Assembly: GCA_027038775.1 (NCBI GenBank)
Contig: JALWGP010000129.1
Span: forward strand, 1-14,259
Origin: Sedimenticola sp.
GTDB taxonomy: Bacteria; Pseudomonadota; Gammaproteobacteria; Chromatiales; Chromatiaceae
DNA: 14,259 nucleotides
Direction of reading: 5' to 3'
Shown here: piece after piece, positions 6,040 to 13,045 of the stretch
Layout: each line of letters begins with the position of its first letter
Numbering within the stretch: the stretch's first letter is position 1
Made by a program: the position numbers and the translations under genes
Notes under the pieces: generated by a model
Seen by the model: the letters and a program-made list of their open reading frames with translations, nothing else
Told to the model about the DNA's origin: nothing
Databases searched by the model: none

Positions 6040-7908
6040 TCAGACCTTCAGCGCATCCAGGTCCCGGCTGCAGCGGATGCTGAGGGCAAACTCCACGTCG
6101 GCCCCCTCGGGATAGGACTGGGCCACGATCCAGATCTGGCTGAGCTGCTCGCTCAGTCCCGACAGCGCCTTCAGTGCGTAGCGGGTGCGCTCCTCGTCGA
6201 AGAAGGCGAAAGGCTCGTCGAGGAAGGCGAACTGCGTCCCCTTCACCTTCCGGTTGAGCAGCTTCTGGCTCAGGGCCAGCCGCAGGGCGAGCATGATCTG
6301 GCGCTGGGTGCCGCTGGAGACCTCGTCCAGGTCCATGAAATCGTGCTTGTCGCTGGAGAAGACCTTGACACTGAGATCGGGATCGATGCGCAGATGCTCG
6401 TAGCGTCCCTGGGTGAAGACCGGCAAGGTACGCGCCACCAGGTCGCGGATCTCCTTGTTGAAGTCGTTGGAGAAGTCGGCCGCCGCCCCTTCCAGCAGTT
6501 CGATGGCCTTGCGCCGCCGCTCCTGGCTGGCGCGGATCTCCGCCTCCTTGGCCTCCAGGCCGTCGATCACCTCGCTGAGCCTGGCCATCTGGCGCACCCG
6601 CTCCAGCTCCTGGTCCACCTCCTGGCCCAGTTTCCGCAGCGCCCTCTCCTTGCGCGCGATCTGCGCCTCCAGCCAGTGCATCTCGGCCTCCACCAGCTCC
6701 CGCACCTGCTCCGGCGAAGCGGTCGAGGACTCCACCTGCGGCAGCAGGCGGGCGTAACGGTTCTCCTCCGGGCGCTGCACGTCCCGACCCATCTCTTCGG
6801 CGCCACCCTCCCCCTCGTCGTCGGCGGCCGCCGCTTCCAGCTCCGGGTCGATGGGCGTGACGGCACGCGCCTCCTCCAGTGCTCCGGCCAGGGCGGCGGA
6901 TTCGCCGACCAGCTCCTGCACGCGCCGGTTGTGATAGCTGACCCGCATCCAGAAGAAGAACATGAACACCGCGAAGACCACCGCCGCCACGCCGATGTAG
7001 GAGACCCAGCCGGCCTGCCACCCGGGCACCTGCTGCTGCAGCAGCTGCAGCAGTTGCTGCGCCTGTGGCTGGTCGCCTGCCTGGGTCAGCAGCCCCCAGA
7101 CGCCGGCCGCCACCAGCGCCAGCACGAAGGTGATGAAGCGCCAGAAGCGGCTGCGGCCGCGCTTGCCCTGCGCCTTGCGGATGCGCGGATAGTTGCCTTG
7201 GTACACCTCGTGCGCCTCCCGCAGCCGGCTCAGGCGCGACTGGTTGGCGGCCACCTCGGCCTCGAGCTCGTTCTTGCGGTCCTCCAGGGTGACCAGCAGC
7301 CCCTCCTGGAAGTCGAGCTCCTCCTGCTCCTGGCGCAGCGCCTCCACCTCGGCATCGATGTCGGCCAGCATCTCGTCGAAGTTGGCGATCTCCTCCTCGA
7401 ACTCCTCCACCACCTCTTCCAGCGGTGCCACGCCCGCCATGGTCTTCACCGCCACGCTGTGGGGATGGGGCGAGGTGATCTCGCGCTGGGCCAGGTAGAA
7501 GGACTCGATGAACTCGTCGAACTCGTACCCCAGGATCTCGAAGAGACGGTCGGCCACCGGGCCCACGCCCCGCGCCAGGGTCTCGTCGGGGTTCTCCGCC
7601 GGCCCCAGCCGGGCGCCGTGGTTGCCGTCCCGGTCGAGAAAGCGGCCCAGCTGGTAGCGTACCCCGTCCACGGTGAATTCCAGGATCACGGAACAGCGGC
7701 TCTCGCCCCAGCGCAGCACCTTCTGGATGTGTTCGTGGTCGAGGGAGAAGGTACGCCCGAAAAGCGCGAAGCAGATGGTCTCGCCGATGGTGCTCTTGCC
7801 CGACTCGTTCTCGCCGCTGATGGCGATGATGCCCTCCGCGGGCAGGTTCTCCAGTTCCAGGAACTCGTACTTGAGGACGTTCTTCGCCCGCACGCTGTTG
7901 ATGATCAT
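6040..7908 (-). CDS. Rad50/SbcC-like ABC ATPase with central transmembrane hairpin
   Basis: A 622-residue SMC/Rad50-type ATPase. The N-terminal head has Walker A GENESGKST (32-40) and a Q-loop in FYLAQ (137-141). Coiled coil runs from about 163 to 235. Two hydrophobic helices follow, about 257-275 and 301-320, separated by a 25-residue Gln-rich loop, instead of a CxxC zinc hook. Acidic, charged coiled coil resumes at about 328-470. The C-terminal head has signature SSGTQRQIMLALRLAL (531-546), Walker B AFLDEP (561-566) and a switch-like IVAQS (594-598) with Gln where Rad50 proteins often have His. It should be anchored in the inner membrane with both heads cytoplasmic. SbcC, RecN and SMC are less likely because of the membrane hairpin and size. 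ATG 7908 has GGAGG 7 bases upstream and overlaps the upstream small gene by 4 bases. No SbcD-like nuclease lies beside it; an exoribonuclease does. Confidence 0.88.
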   Translation of the reverse strand: MIINSVRAKNVLKYEFLELENLPAEGIIAISGENESGKSTIGETICFALFGRTFSLDHEHIQKVLRWGESRCSVILEFTVDGVRYQLGRFLDRDGNHGARLGPAENPDETLARGVGPVADRLFEILGYEFDEFIESFYLAQREITSPHPHSVAVKTMAGVAPLEEVVEEFEEEIANFDEMLADIDAEVEALRQEQEELDFQEGLLVTLEDRKNELEAEVAANQSRLSRLREAHEVYQGNYPRIRKAQGKRGRSRFWRFITFVLALVAAGVWGLLTQAGDQPQAQQLLQLLQQQVPGWQAGWVSYIGVAAVVFAVFMFFFWMRVSYHNRRVQELVGESAALAGALEEARAVTPIDPELEAAAADDEGEGGAEEMGRDVQRPEENRYARLLPQVESSTASPEQVRELVEAEMHWLEAQIARKERALRKLGQEVDQELERVRQMARLSEVIDGLEAKEAEIRASQERRRKAIELLEGAAADFSNDFNKEIRDLVARTLPVFTQGRYEHLRIDPDLSVKVFSSDKHDFMDLDEVSSGTQRQIMLALRLALSQKLLNRKVKGTQFAFLDEPFAFFDEERTRYALKALSGLSEQLSQIWIVAQSYPEGADVEFALSIRCSRDLDALKV

Positions 7909-8102
7909 GCCAGCCCCTCCTCTTCCAGCTGGCGAAGGCGCGCCAGCGCCAGCTCCATCGCCTCGCGGTAGCCGGCTTCGTCAAACTCCTCCTCGGAGTT
8001 CCGGCGCCGCTCGAACACCGCCTCGCAGTAGGCTTCGAAGGCTTCGGTGACGGACTTCTGCCGCGCCGTGGGCAGGGGCTTGATTTCGGTTTCCAGAGAC
8101 AT
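7905..8102 (-). CDS. 65-residue charged helical protein of unknown function, coupled to the ATPase
   Basis: A small, highly charged protein with one Cys (residue 26), predicted mostly helical (EAFEAYCEAVFERRR, then YREAMELALARLRQLEEEG). It has no signal peptide or membrane segment. Its TGA overlaps the ATG of the ATPase (ATGA, 7905-7908), so translation is probably coupled. It starts 30 bases after the exoribonuclease stop, with AGGAA upstream of the ATG. Position and charge suggest an accessory or regulatory partner of the ATPase, but this is inference. I do not recognise the family. Tight packing and good codon use make it a real gene rather than a chance frame. Confidence 0.75.
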   Translation of the reverse strand: MSLETEIKPLPTARQKSVTEAFEAYCEAVFERRRNSEEEFDEAGYREAMELALARLRQLEEEGLA

Positions 8103-8132
8103 CTGTGGTTCCTGAACTCGTGGATGAAAGGG

Positions 8133-9974
8133 TCAGAGCCGCCGGAAATGGACGGCCTGGGCGGGCAGGTCCACCGACTGCACCTGCAGCATCACCTTCC
8201 GGTCGGGCTGCAGGTCGTCGCTGCGGCGAATACGGGCCTCCAGCGCCAATTGCGGAATGATAACAACCGCCTTTCTTTCTTCCAACGCCACCACCACGGC
8301 CTCACCTCGCCAGTCGGGATGGCGCTTGAGCCAGATCAACTTCCAGTGGAGGTTGGAAAGCCGCTCGGAGCGGCGGATCACGCCGCCCACGGCACTGGCC
8401 GCCGCCACCCGCTCGCTCACCTGCTCGCGGCCCAGCGGCGTACCGCCGGTGACATGGGCACGAACCTGCTGGTGCACCACCAGGTCCATGTAGCGGCGCA
8501 ACGGGCTGGTGGCGCGCGCGTAGAGCTCCAGCCCAAGGCCGAAATGGCGGTCCGGCGACATGGCGGCGTTGCTGGGCCGGAACAGGCGGCGGTAGGCATA
8601 GGCCTCGGCCATGGTGGAGGGTCGCCGGATCTCCTCGGGTTCCGGCTGCACGGCGAAGGGAATGGCGATGCCATGGGCCACCGCGTAGCGGGCCGCCGCC
8701 TCGCCCGCCATGAGCATGGCATCGGTGACCATGCGCCTGGAGCCGAGGCGCGGCAGCGGCCGGATGACGACCTCTCCTTCCACCACCTTCACATTCACCT
8801 CGGGCAGCTCGATCTCGGCGGCGTTGCGCGCGCGGCGCGCCTCCCGGTACCGCCGGGTGAGTTCATGGAGACCAGCGAAGGCGGGCTCCTGGAGCCGCTG
8901 GTCCGCCTCCTCGTAGCTGATGCGCCGTGCACGGATCCAGCTCGGCGTGATCTCCACCTCTTCCACCGTCCCTTCGGCACCCAGGCGAAAGCCGAAGGAG
9001 AGGGCCGGCGAGATCTCTTGCAGCCCCAGCCCCAGCTCATCGGTGAGGGCCGGTGGCAGCATGGAGACGGTGCGTTCGGGCAGGTAGAGGTTGGCGCTGC
9101 GCTCCCGCGCGGCCAGGTCGAGGTGGCTGTCGGGCCTCACCAGGGCGGCCACGTCGGCCACGTGCACCCAGATGCGGTCGCCCTCCAGGCTGATGGCATC
9201 GTCCGGATCGGTGTTGCCCTCGTCGTCGATGGCCCAGGCCTCAAGGTGGGTGAGGTCGCGCCGTTCCTCTTCGGGCAGGGACGGCAGGGGCAGGTCGGGC
9301 GACTCCAGCAGCGCCCCCTGCCGCTCGGGCCAGGGATTGTGCTCCTCGGGCCAATGGCCGCTGCGCAGCAGCAGGGCATGGGCCGCCTCGGGGGTTTCCG
9401 CAAGATCGAGACTGGCCAGGATGCGGCTGCGGTTGCTGCGTCCCAGGGCCACCCGCTCCACCTCCTGCAGGCGCTGCCGGTCCTCCTCCGCCAGCTCGCC
9501 CCGCTGCAGGCGCTCCAGGAAGGCGGCCTGCTCCTCGGCCTCGCGCACCTTGCGCTCGCGTTCCTCGCGGATGCGCGCCACCGTTTCCGCGTCACGGGCA
9601 CGGATGGCGTTCACGGAGCCCTCGAACCAGAGATCCTCCTGCAGCAGCTGCCAGGCCGCCCAGGCGGCGGCCGGCGTGAAGTCGCCGTAGACCAGCTCGG
9701 CCAGTTCGGCCAGGGAGACGGTCTCGCCCTGGAGCAGTTCCCAGGCTTCCCGCGGGTCTCCGTCCGGGCCTTCCAGCACCTCGTCGAAGCCCCTTGCCGG
9801 CCCCGGGTGGAGCAGTCGGATGTCCTTCTGCCGCACGCGCTTGACCCTGCCGTCCTCGAAACGGATCTCGTACTTCTCGCCCACGCTCTCGACGATGGCG
9901 GGACGGATCTTGTACAGCACCAGGCTGCCGGTCTGGATCTTGTTTTCGGACACGATGGGCAGGGGATCGGACAA
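8133..9974 (-). CDS. RNB-domain exoribonuclease (RNase II family)
   Basis: A 613-residue RNase II/R family 3'-5' exoribonuclease acting on single-stranded RNA. Residues 15-56 look like a small SH3/KOW-type barrel, followed by a helical, possibly winged-helix region. The RNB domain begins near 240. The metal-binding aspartates are complete: D250, D256, D258 and D259 in AIDDEGNTDPDDA match D201/207/209/210 of E. coli RNase II in spacing. TSPLRRYMDLVVH (489-501) supplies the catalytic Arg region. A short degenerate S1-like barrel ends the protein. The N-terminal part is unlike E. coli RNase II and closer to the RNase II-like enzymes of Deinococcus or cyanobacteria, as I recall. The start is uncertain: TTG at 9974 or in-frame GTG at 9953; no in-frame ATG or strong Shine-Dalgarno is present upstream. 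It is the first gene of the unit with the small protein and the ATPase. Confidence 0.9.
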   Translation of the reverse strand: MSDPLPIVSENKIQTGSLVLYKIRPAIVESVGEKYEIRFEDGRVKRVRQKDIRLLHPGPARGFDEVLEGPDGDPREAWELLQGETVSLAELAELVYGDFTPAAAWAAWQLLQEDLWFEGSVNAIRARDAETVARIREERERKVREAEEQAAFLERLQRGELAEEDRQRLQEVERVALGRSNRSRILASLDLAETPEAAHALLLRSGHWPEEHNPWPERQGALLESPDLPLPSLPEEERRDLTHLEAWAIDDEGNTDPDDAISLEGDRIWVHVADVAALVRPDSHLDLAARERSANLYLPERTVSMLPPALTDELGLGLQEISPALSFGFRLGAEGTVEEVEITPSWIRARRISYEEADQRLQEPAFAGLHELTRRYREARRARNAAEIELPEVNVKVVEGEVVIRPLPRLGSRRMVTDAMLMAGEAAARYAVAHGIAIPFAVQPEPEEIRRPSTMAEAYAYRRLFRPSNAAMSPDRHFGLGLELYARATSPLRRYMDLVVHQQVRAHVTGGTPLGREQVSERVAAASAVGGVIRRSERLSNLHWKLIWLKRHPDWRGEAVVVALEERKAVVIIPQLALEARIRRSDDLQPDRKVMLQVQSVDLPAQAVHFRRL

Positions 9975-10047
9975 AGGGCGGCCAATGATACCCGTTTCCG
10001 GCCATTGGAGGGTAAACAGGGGGGAATAGTTTCCTCCGGCGAGGCGC

Positions 10048-10053
10048 TACAAT
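10048..10053 (+). promoter_or_regulatory. Possible -10 element for ygfZ
   Basis: TACAAT lies 33 bases before the ygfZ ATG. No convincing -35 is visible 16-18 bases upstream, so this is a weak prediction. The interval 9975-10086 must also hold the divergent promoter of the exoribonuclease gene. On the minus strand TATCAT (9990-9985) is a candidate but would place transcription almost at the TTG start. Confidence 0.3.
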
Positions 10054-10086
10054 GCACCCATCTCCTGCCGAAAGAAGAAAACGCCC

Positions 10087-11079
10087 ATGAACCCCAAGTG
10101 GACCCAGTACCTCGAGGAAAACGCTCCGGACAGGGGCGCCGCCAAGGCGGAATGCGCTTTCTCGGCCCTGGACGAGGGCCTCATCCGGGTCACCGGAGAA
10201 GATGCCAGGGACTTTCTCCAGGGACAGCTCACCAACGACATCCGCCGGCTGACGCCGGAGCAGGCACAGTTGAACGGCTACTGCACGCCCAAGGGTCGCA
10301 TGCTGGCCCTGTTCCTGGTGTTCGAACGGGATGGCGCACTCTACCTCCAGCTGCCGCGGGAGCGGGTGGAACCGGTGATGAAGCGGCTGCAGATGTTCGT
10401 GCTCCGGTCGAAGGTGGAACTTGCCGACGCCAGCGACGAGCTGGTGGTGGCCGGCGTCACCGGTGCCTGCTGCGCGGAGCTGTTCCCCGCCCTGCCTGAC
10501 GAGCCCTTCGCGTGCAGGCAACAGGAGTCTCTCACGCTGATCCGAATGCCGGGTGAACCGGCGAGGGTACAGCTGGCGGGCGATGTGGACTCGATGATCG
10601 CCTTTCACCAGGCCGCCGCTGATCGGCTGGAGCGGGTGAACGACGACTTCTGGCCGTTGCAGAACATCCGCGCCGGCCTGCCCTCGGTACACGACGCCAC
10701 CACCGAGGCCTTCGTGCCCCAGATGTGCAACCTGGACCTGCTCGGCGGTGTCAGCTTCACCAAGGGGTGCTACACCGGGCAGGAGGTGGTGGCGCGCATG
10801 AGGTACCTGGGCCAGCTCAAGCGGCGCATGTACCTGGCACGGATCGGCACCGGCACCTGCCCCGCTCCGGGCGACGCCCTCTTCTCGCCCTCGAGCCGCT
10901 CGGCCCAGGGCGCGGGCCGCGTGGTGGCGGCCCGTCCCTCGCCGGAGGGAGGGTGCGAAGCGCTGGTGGTGGCCGAGATCGCCGCCTTCGAGGCGGCCGA
11001 CCTGCGCCTCGGCGACGAAAACGGCCCGCCGCTGGAACTGCGCGAGCCGCCCTACGGACTGACCTCGGTGGAAGAGTAA
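10087..11079 (+). CDS. ygfZ: YgfZ/GcvT-family folate-binding protein (Fe-S cluster maintenance)
   Basis: YgfZ is a cytoplasmic, tetrahydrofolate-dependent protein that helps build or repair Fe-S clusters in certain enzymes such as MiaB. The 330-residue length matches the family. The diagnostic motif KGCYTGQE lies at 226-233 with conserved Cys228, followed by VVARMRYLG. The N-terminal GcvT-like fold is shown by FLQGQLTNDI (43-52) and YCTPKGRML (65-73). A weak AAGAAG purine stretch precedes the ATG. Its TAA shares one base with the ATG of the truncated rhodanese-like gene (TAATG), indicating a former two-gene operon. It is divergent from the exoribonuclease gene. Confidence 0.95.
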   Translation: MNPKWTQYLEENAPDRGAAKAECAFSALDEGLIRVTGEDARDFLQGQLTNDIRRLTPEQAQLNGYCTPKGRMLALFLVFERDGALYLQLPRERVEPVMKRLQMFVLRSKVELADASDELVVAGVTGACCAELFPALPDEPFACRQQESLTLIRMPGEPARVQLAGDVDSMIAFHQAAADRLERVNDDFWPLQNIRAGLPSVHDATTEAFVPQMCNLDLLGGVSFTKGCYTGQEVVARMRYLGQLKRRMYLARIGTGTCPAPGDALFSPSSRSAQGAGRVVAARPSPEGGCEALVVAEIAAFEAADLRLGDENGPPLELREPPYGLTSVEE

Positions 11080-11333
11080 TGAAGGACGCCGCCTTCGCAC
11101 TGCCGCTGGCGCTGCTGGCGGCTCCCATCCCGGCGGACGAGGTACTGAAGAGCGGGCGCGACTTGTTGCGCGAGGCCGAGGCGCAGATCACCCACATCGA
11201 CACACCCACCCTGCAACAGCACCTGAAAGAGGAGCCGAGCCTGGTGCGGGTGGACGTGCGCACGCCGAACGAGGTGGGCAGGATGGGCGGCACCATCGAC
11301 GCACCGGGTTCCAAGGCAATCCCATTCTCCTAG
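11079..11333 (+). CDS. Exported rhodanese-like protein, truncated at the 3' end (probable pseudogene)
   Basis: The 84-codon frame begins with a short signal peptide (MKDAAFALPLALLAAPIPA, residues 1-19). It continues into the first half of a rhodanese domain: LLREAEAQITHI at 29-40, then the strand-turn LVRVDVRTPNEV at 55-66 and GGTIDAP at 70-76. It stops at IPFS, just where the domain should continue toward the active-site Cys loop, so no catalytic Cys is present and it cannot be a functional sulfurtransferase. No continuation was found in other frames downstream, where ribD occupies the opposite strand. It overlaps ygfZ by one base (TAATG), and its TAG shares CTAG with the ribD stop. A deletion joining it to the ribD 3' end is the likeliest explanation. 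The fragment may still be translated. Confidence 0.7.
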   Translation: MKDAAFALPLALLAAPIPADEVLKSGRDLLREAEAQITHIDTPTLQQHLKEEPSLVRVDVRTPNEVGRMGGTIDAPGSKAIPFS

Positions 11334-12463
11334 TCTGGCCTGCCTCCGGCAGGACGGGCCGTGATGCGCCAGTCGTGCCCCACGGCGCGGAGATCGGTGA
11401 TCTCCAGGGGCACCCGCTGCGCCATGCGCTCCAGCCCCGGCAGGTGGAAGAGTCCCCGTGCACCGTGGCCCATGAGGTGGGGCGCCATGTAGATCACCAG
11501 CTCGTCGATGATCCCCGCCCGCAGGGCGGCGCCTGCCAGGGTGGGGCCGGCCTCGATGAGCACCTCGTTCAGCTCCCGCCGCGCCAGCTCCTCCATCACC
11601 GCCAGGAGATCGAGCCCCCGCCCGAAGCGGGTGAGCCGTGCGCCCCGTGCCTCCAGGCGCACCGCCTTCTCTTCACTGCCATGGGCATAGAAGATCCAGG
11701 TTTCACCGGGAAGGCCCAGTATCTTCGCGCTCTCCGGCGTGCGCAGGGAGGAATCGAGCACCACCCGCACCGGCTGGCGCAGGTAGCCGGGGGATTCGAC
11801 GCCGGGCAGCTCTTCCGGCGCCAGGCGAACGTTCAGGGAGGGATCGTCGGCCAGCACCGTGCCGATGCCGGTAACGATGGCCGAACTGCGCACCCGCAGC
11901 CGCTGCACGTCACGCCGGGCATCTTCCCCGGTGATCCAGACGCTCTCCCCGCTGGCCATGGCGGTACGCCCGTCCAGGCTCATGGCCAGCTTGCAGCGCA
12001 CCCAGGGCAGCCCCTTGCGCATGCGCTTGAGAAAGCCGGGGTTGAGCTTCTCGGCCTCGGCCTCCAGCAGGCCCGATTCGGCCTCGATGCCCGCCTCACG
12101 CAACCGTTTCAGTCCCTTCCCCGAAACCCGTGGATTGGGATCCTCCATGGCCGCCACCACCCGGGACACGCCGGCCTCGACCAGTGCATCGGCACAGGGC
12201 GGCGTGCGGCCGTAGTGGCTGCAGGGCTCCAGGGTGACATAGGCGGTGGCCCCCTTCGCCCTTTCGCCGGCATCATGCAGGGCGATGCGCTCGGCGTGGG
12301 GTTCTCCGGCCCTGCGGTGCCAGCCCTCGCCCACGATCTCGCCGTCACGCACGACGACGCACCCCACGCGGGGATTGGGATCGGTGGTGTAGAGACCACG
12401 CCACGCCAGGCGGATGGCACGGGCCATGTGGCGGTGATCCTGCTGCGTGAAGCTTGCCGTCAT
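11330..12463 (-). CDS. ribD: Bifunctional diaminohydroxyphosphoribosylaminopyrimidine deaminase / 5-amino-6-(5-phosphoribosylamino)uracil reductase
   Basis: RibD performs two consecutive steps of riboflavin synthesis after GTP cyclohydrolase II. The N-terminal deaminase domain (about 1-145) carries the zinc site HAE (56-58) and PCSHYGRTPPC (80-90, Cys81 and Cys90). The C-terminal NADPH-dependent reductase domain begins at WVRCKLAMSLDGRTA (about 153-167) and contains VLIEAGPTLAGA near 300. At 377 residues it has full family length and an intact C-terminus (WRITARP). It is the third gene of glyA-nrdR-ribD, 66 bases after nrdR, with an inverted repeat in that gap. GAGG lies about 12 bases before the ATG. 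Its stop overlaps that of the convergent truncated rhodanese-like gene. The usual ribE/ribBA/ribH neighbours do not follow here. Confidence 0.96.
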   Translation of the reverse strand: MTASFTQQDHRHMARAIRLAWRGLYTTDPNPRVGCVVVRDGEIVGEGWHRRAGEPHAERIALHDAGERAKGATAYVTLEPCSHYGRTPPCADALVEAGVSRVVAAMEDPNPRVSGKGLKRLREAGIEAESGLLEAEAEKLNPGFLKRMRKGLPWVRCKLAMSLDGRTAMASGESVWITGEDARRDVQRLRVRSSAIVTGIGTVLADDPSLNVRLAPEELPGVESPGYLRQPVRVVLDSSLRTPESAKILGLPGETWIFYAHGSEEKAVRLEARGARLTRFGRGLDLLAVMEELARRELNEVLIEAGPTLAGAALRAGIIDELVIYMAPHLMGHGARGLFHLPGLERMAQRVPLEITDLRAVGHDWRITARPAGGRPD

Positions 12464-12480
12464 GTTCTGGAACCTCGCCT

Positions 12481-12527
12481 GGCCCGCCCGGCCCGGCTGT
12501 CATGAGTGTTCGGCCCGGGGGCGGGCC
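12481..12527. repeat. GC-rich inverted repeat between nrdR and ribD
   Basis: GGCCCGCCC (12481-12489) is exactly reverse-complementary to GGGCGGGCC (12519-12527). The 29-base loop is itself partly self-complementary (CGGCCCGG units). It fills most of the gap between the nrdR stop and the ribD start. It may attenuate transcription or stabilise processed mRNA. With no T-tract it is not a standard terminator. Confidence 0.5.
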
Positions 12528-12529
12528 TC

Positions 12530-13039
12530 CTACGAACCCTCCTCCTTGCCGAGCAGGTCGAGCTGCCTGCGCCGTGCCTCGGGGTCGGGCTGGTTCTCGA
12601 GCCGCTCGATCTCCTCGCGGAAGGCCTGCACGTCCTCGAACTGGCGGTAGACGGAGGCGAAGCGCACATAGGCCACCTGGTCCAGCGCCTTGAGCTCTTC
12701 CATTACCAGGTCACCGATGTAACGGGAAGCCACCTCCGGCTCACCCGGCGCCATCAGCCGGCGGGTGATGCGCCCCACCGCGGCCTCCACCTGCTCCGGC
12801 GTGACGGGACGCTTCTCCAGCGCGCGCAGCATGCCCAGCTTCACCTTCATCTCGTCGAAGGGCACGGTGCGGCCATCGGACTTGACCACCTTGGGCATGT
12901 TCAGCTCCACCCGCTCGTAGGTGGTGAAGCGCCCCTTGCACTCCAGGCACTCGCGCCGGCGGCGCACCTGGTCCCCTTCCCCGGCGGGCCGGGAATCGAT
13001 CACCTTGGTGTCCGGCGCGTTGCAGAAGGGGCAGCGCAT
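12530..13039 (-). CDS. nrdR: Transcriptional repressor NrdR (ATP-cone, Zn ribbon)
   Basis: NrdR represses ribonucleotide reductase operons in response to ATP/dATP. The 169 residues begin with a zinc ribbon, [17 protein letters not shown], with Cys3, Cys6, Cys31 and Cys34 ([16 protein letters not shown]). The ATP-cone domain spans about 49-140 ([12 protein letters not shown], the Lys-rich segment, then [11 protein letters not shown] and [13 protein letters not shown]). A Glu/Arg-rich tail is slightly longer than minimal NrdR. It lies 6 bases after glyA and so must be co-transcribed with it. This placement of nrdR between glyA and ribD is common in gammaproteobacteria. No NrdR boxes are visible in the window, as expected, since its targets lie elsewhere. 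Confidence 0.97.
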   Translation of the reverse strand: MRCPFCNAPDTKVIDSRPAGEGDQVRRRRECLECKGRFTTYERVELNMPKVVKSDGRTVPFDEMKVKLGMLRALEKRPVTPEQVEAAVGRITRRLMAPGEPEVASRYIGDLVMEELKALDQVAYVRFASVYRQFEDVQAFREEIERLENQPDPEARRRQLDLLGKEEGS

Positions 13040-13045
13040 GGGGGT

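Noticed and set aside
5834..7984. 716-codon minus-strand frame overlapping the ATPase, and a 542-codon plus-strand frame opposite it
   Set aside because: Both are shadow frames. The ATPase frame has all the ABC motifs, a ribosome binding site and coupling to the upstream gene; these have Gly/Arg/Pro- or Leu/His-rich low-complexity translations.
8124..10499. 791-codon open frame antisense to the exoribonuclease and running into ygfZ
   Set aside because: It is the mirror of GC-rich codons in two real genes on both strands. The encoded protein is His/Gln/Gly-rich with no domain and covers the divergent promoter region.
9592..11100. 502-codon minus-strand frame opposite ygfZ
   Set aside because: Antisense to the clear YgfZ coding sequence, with no family motifs.
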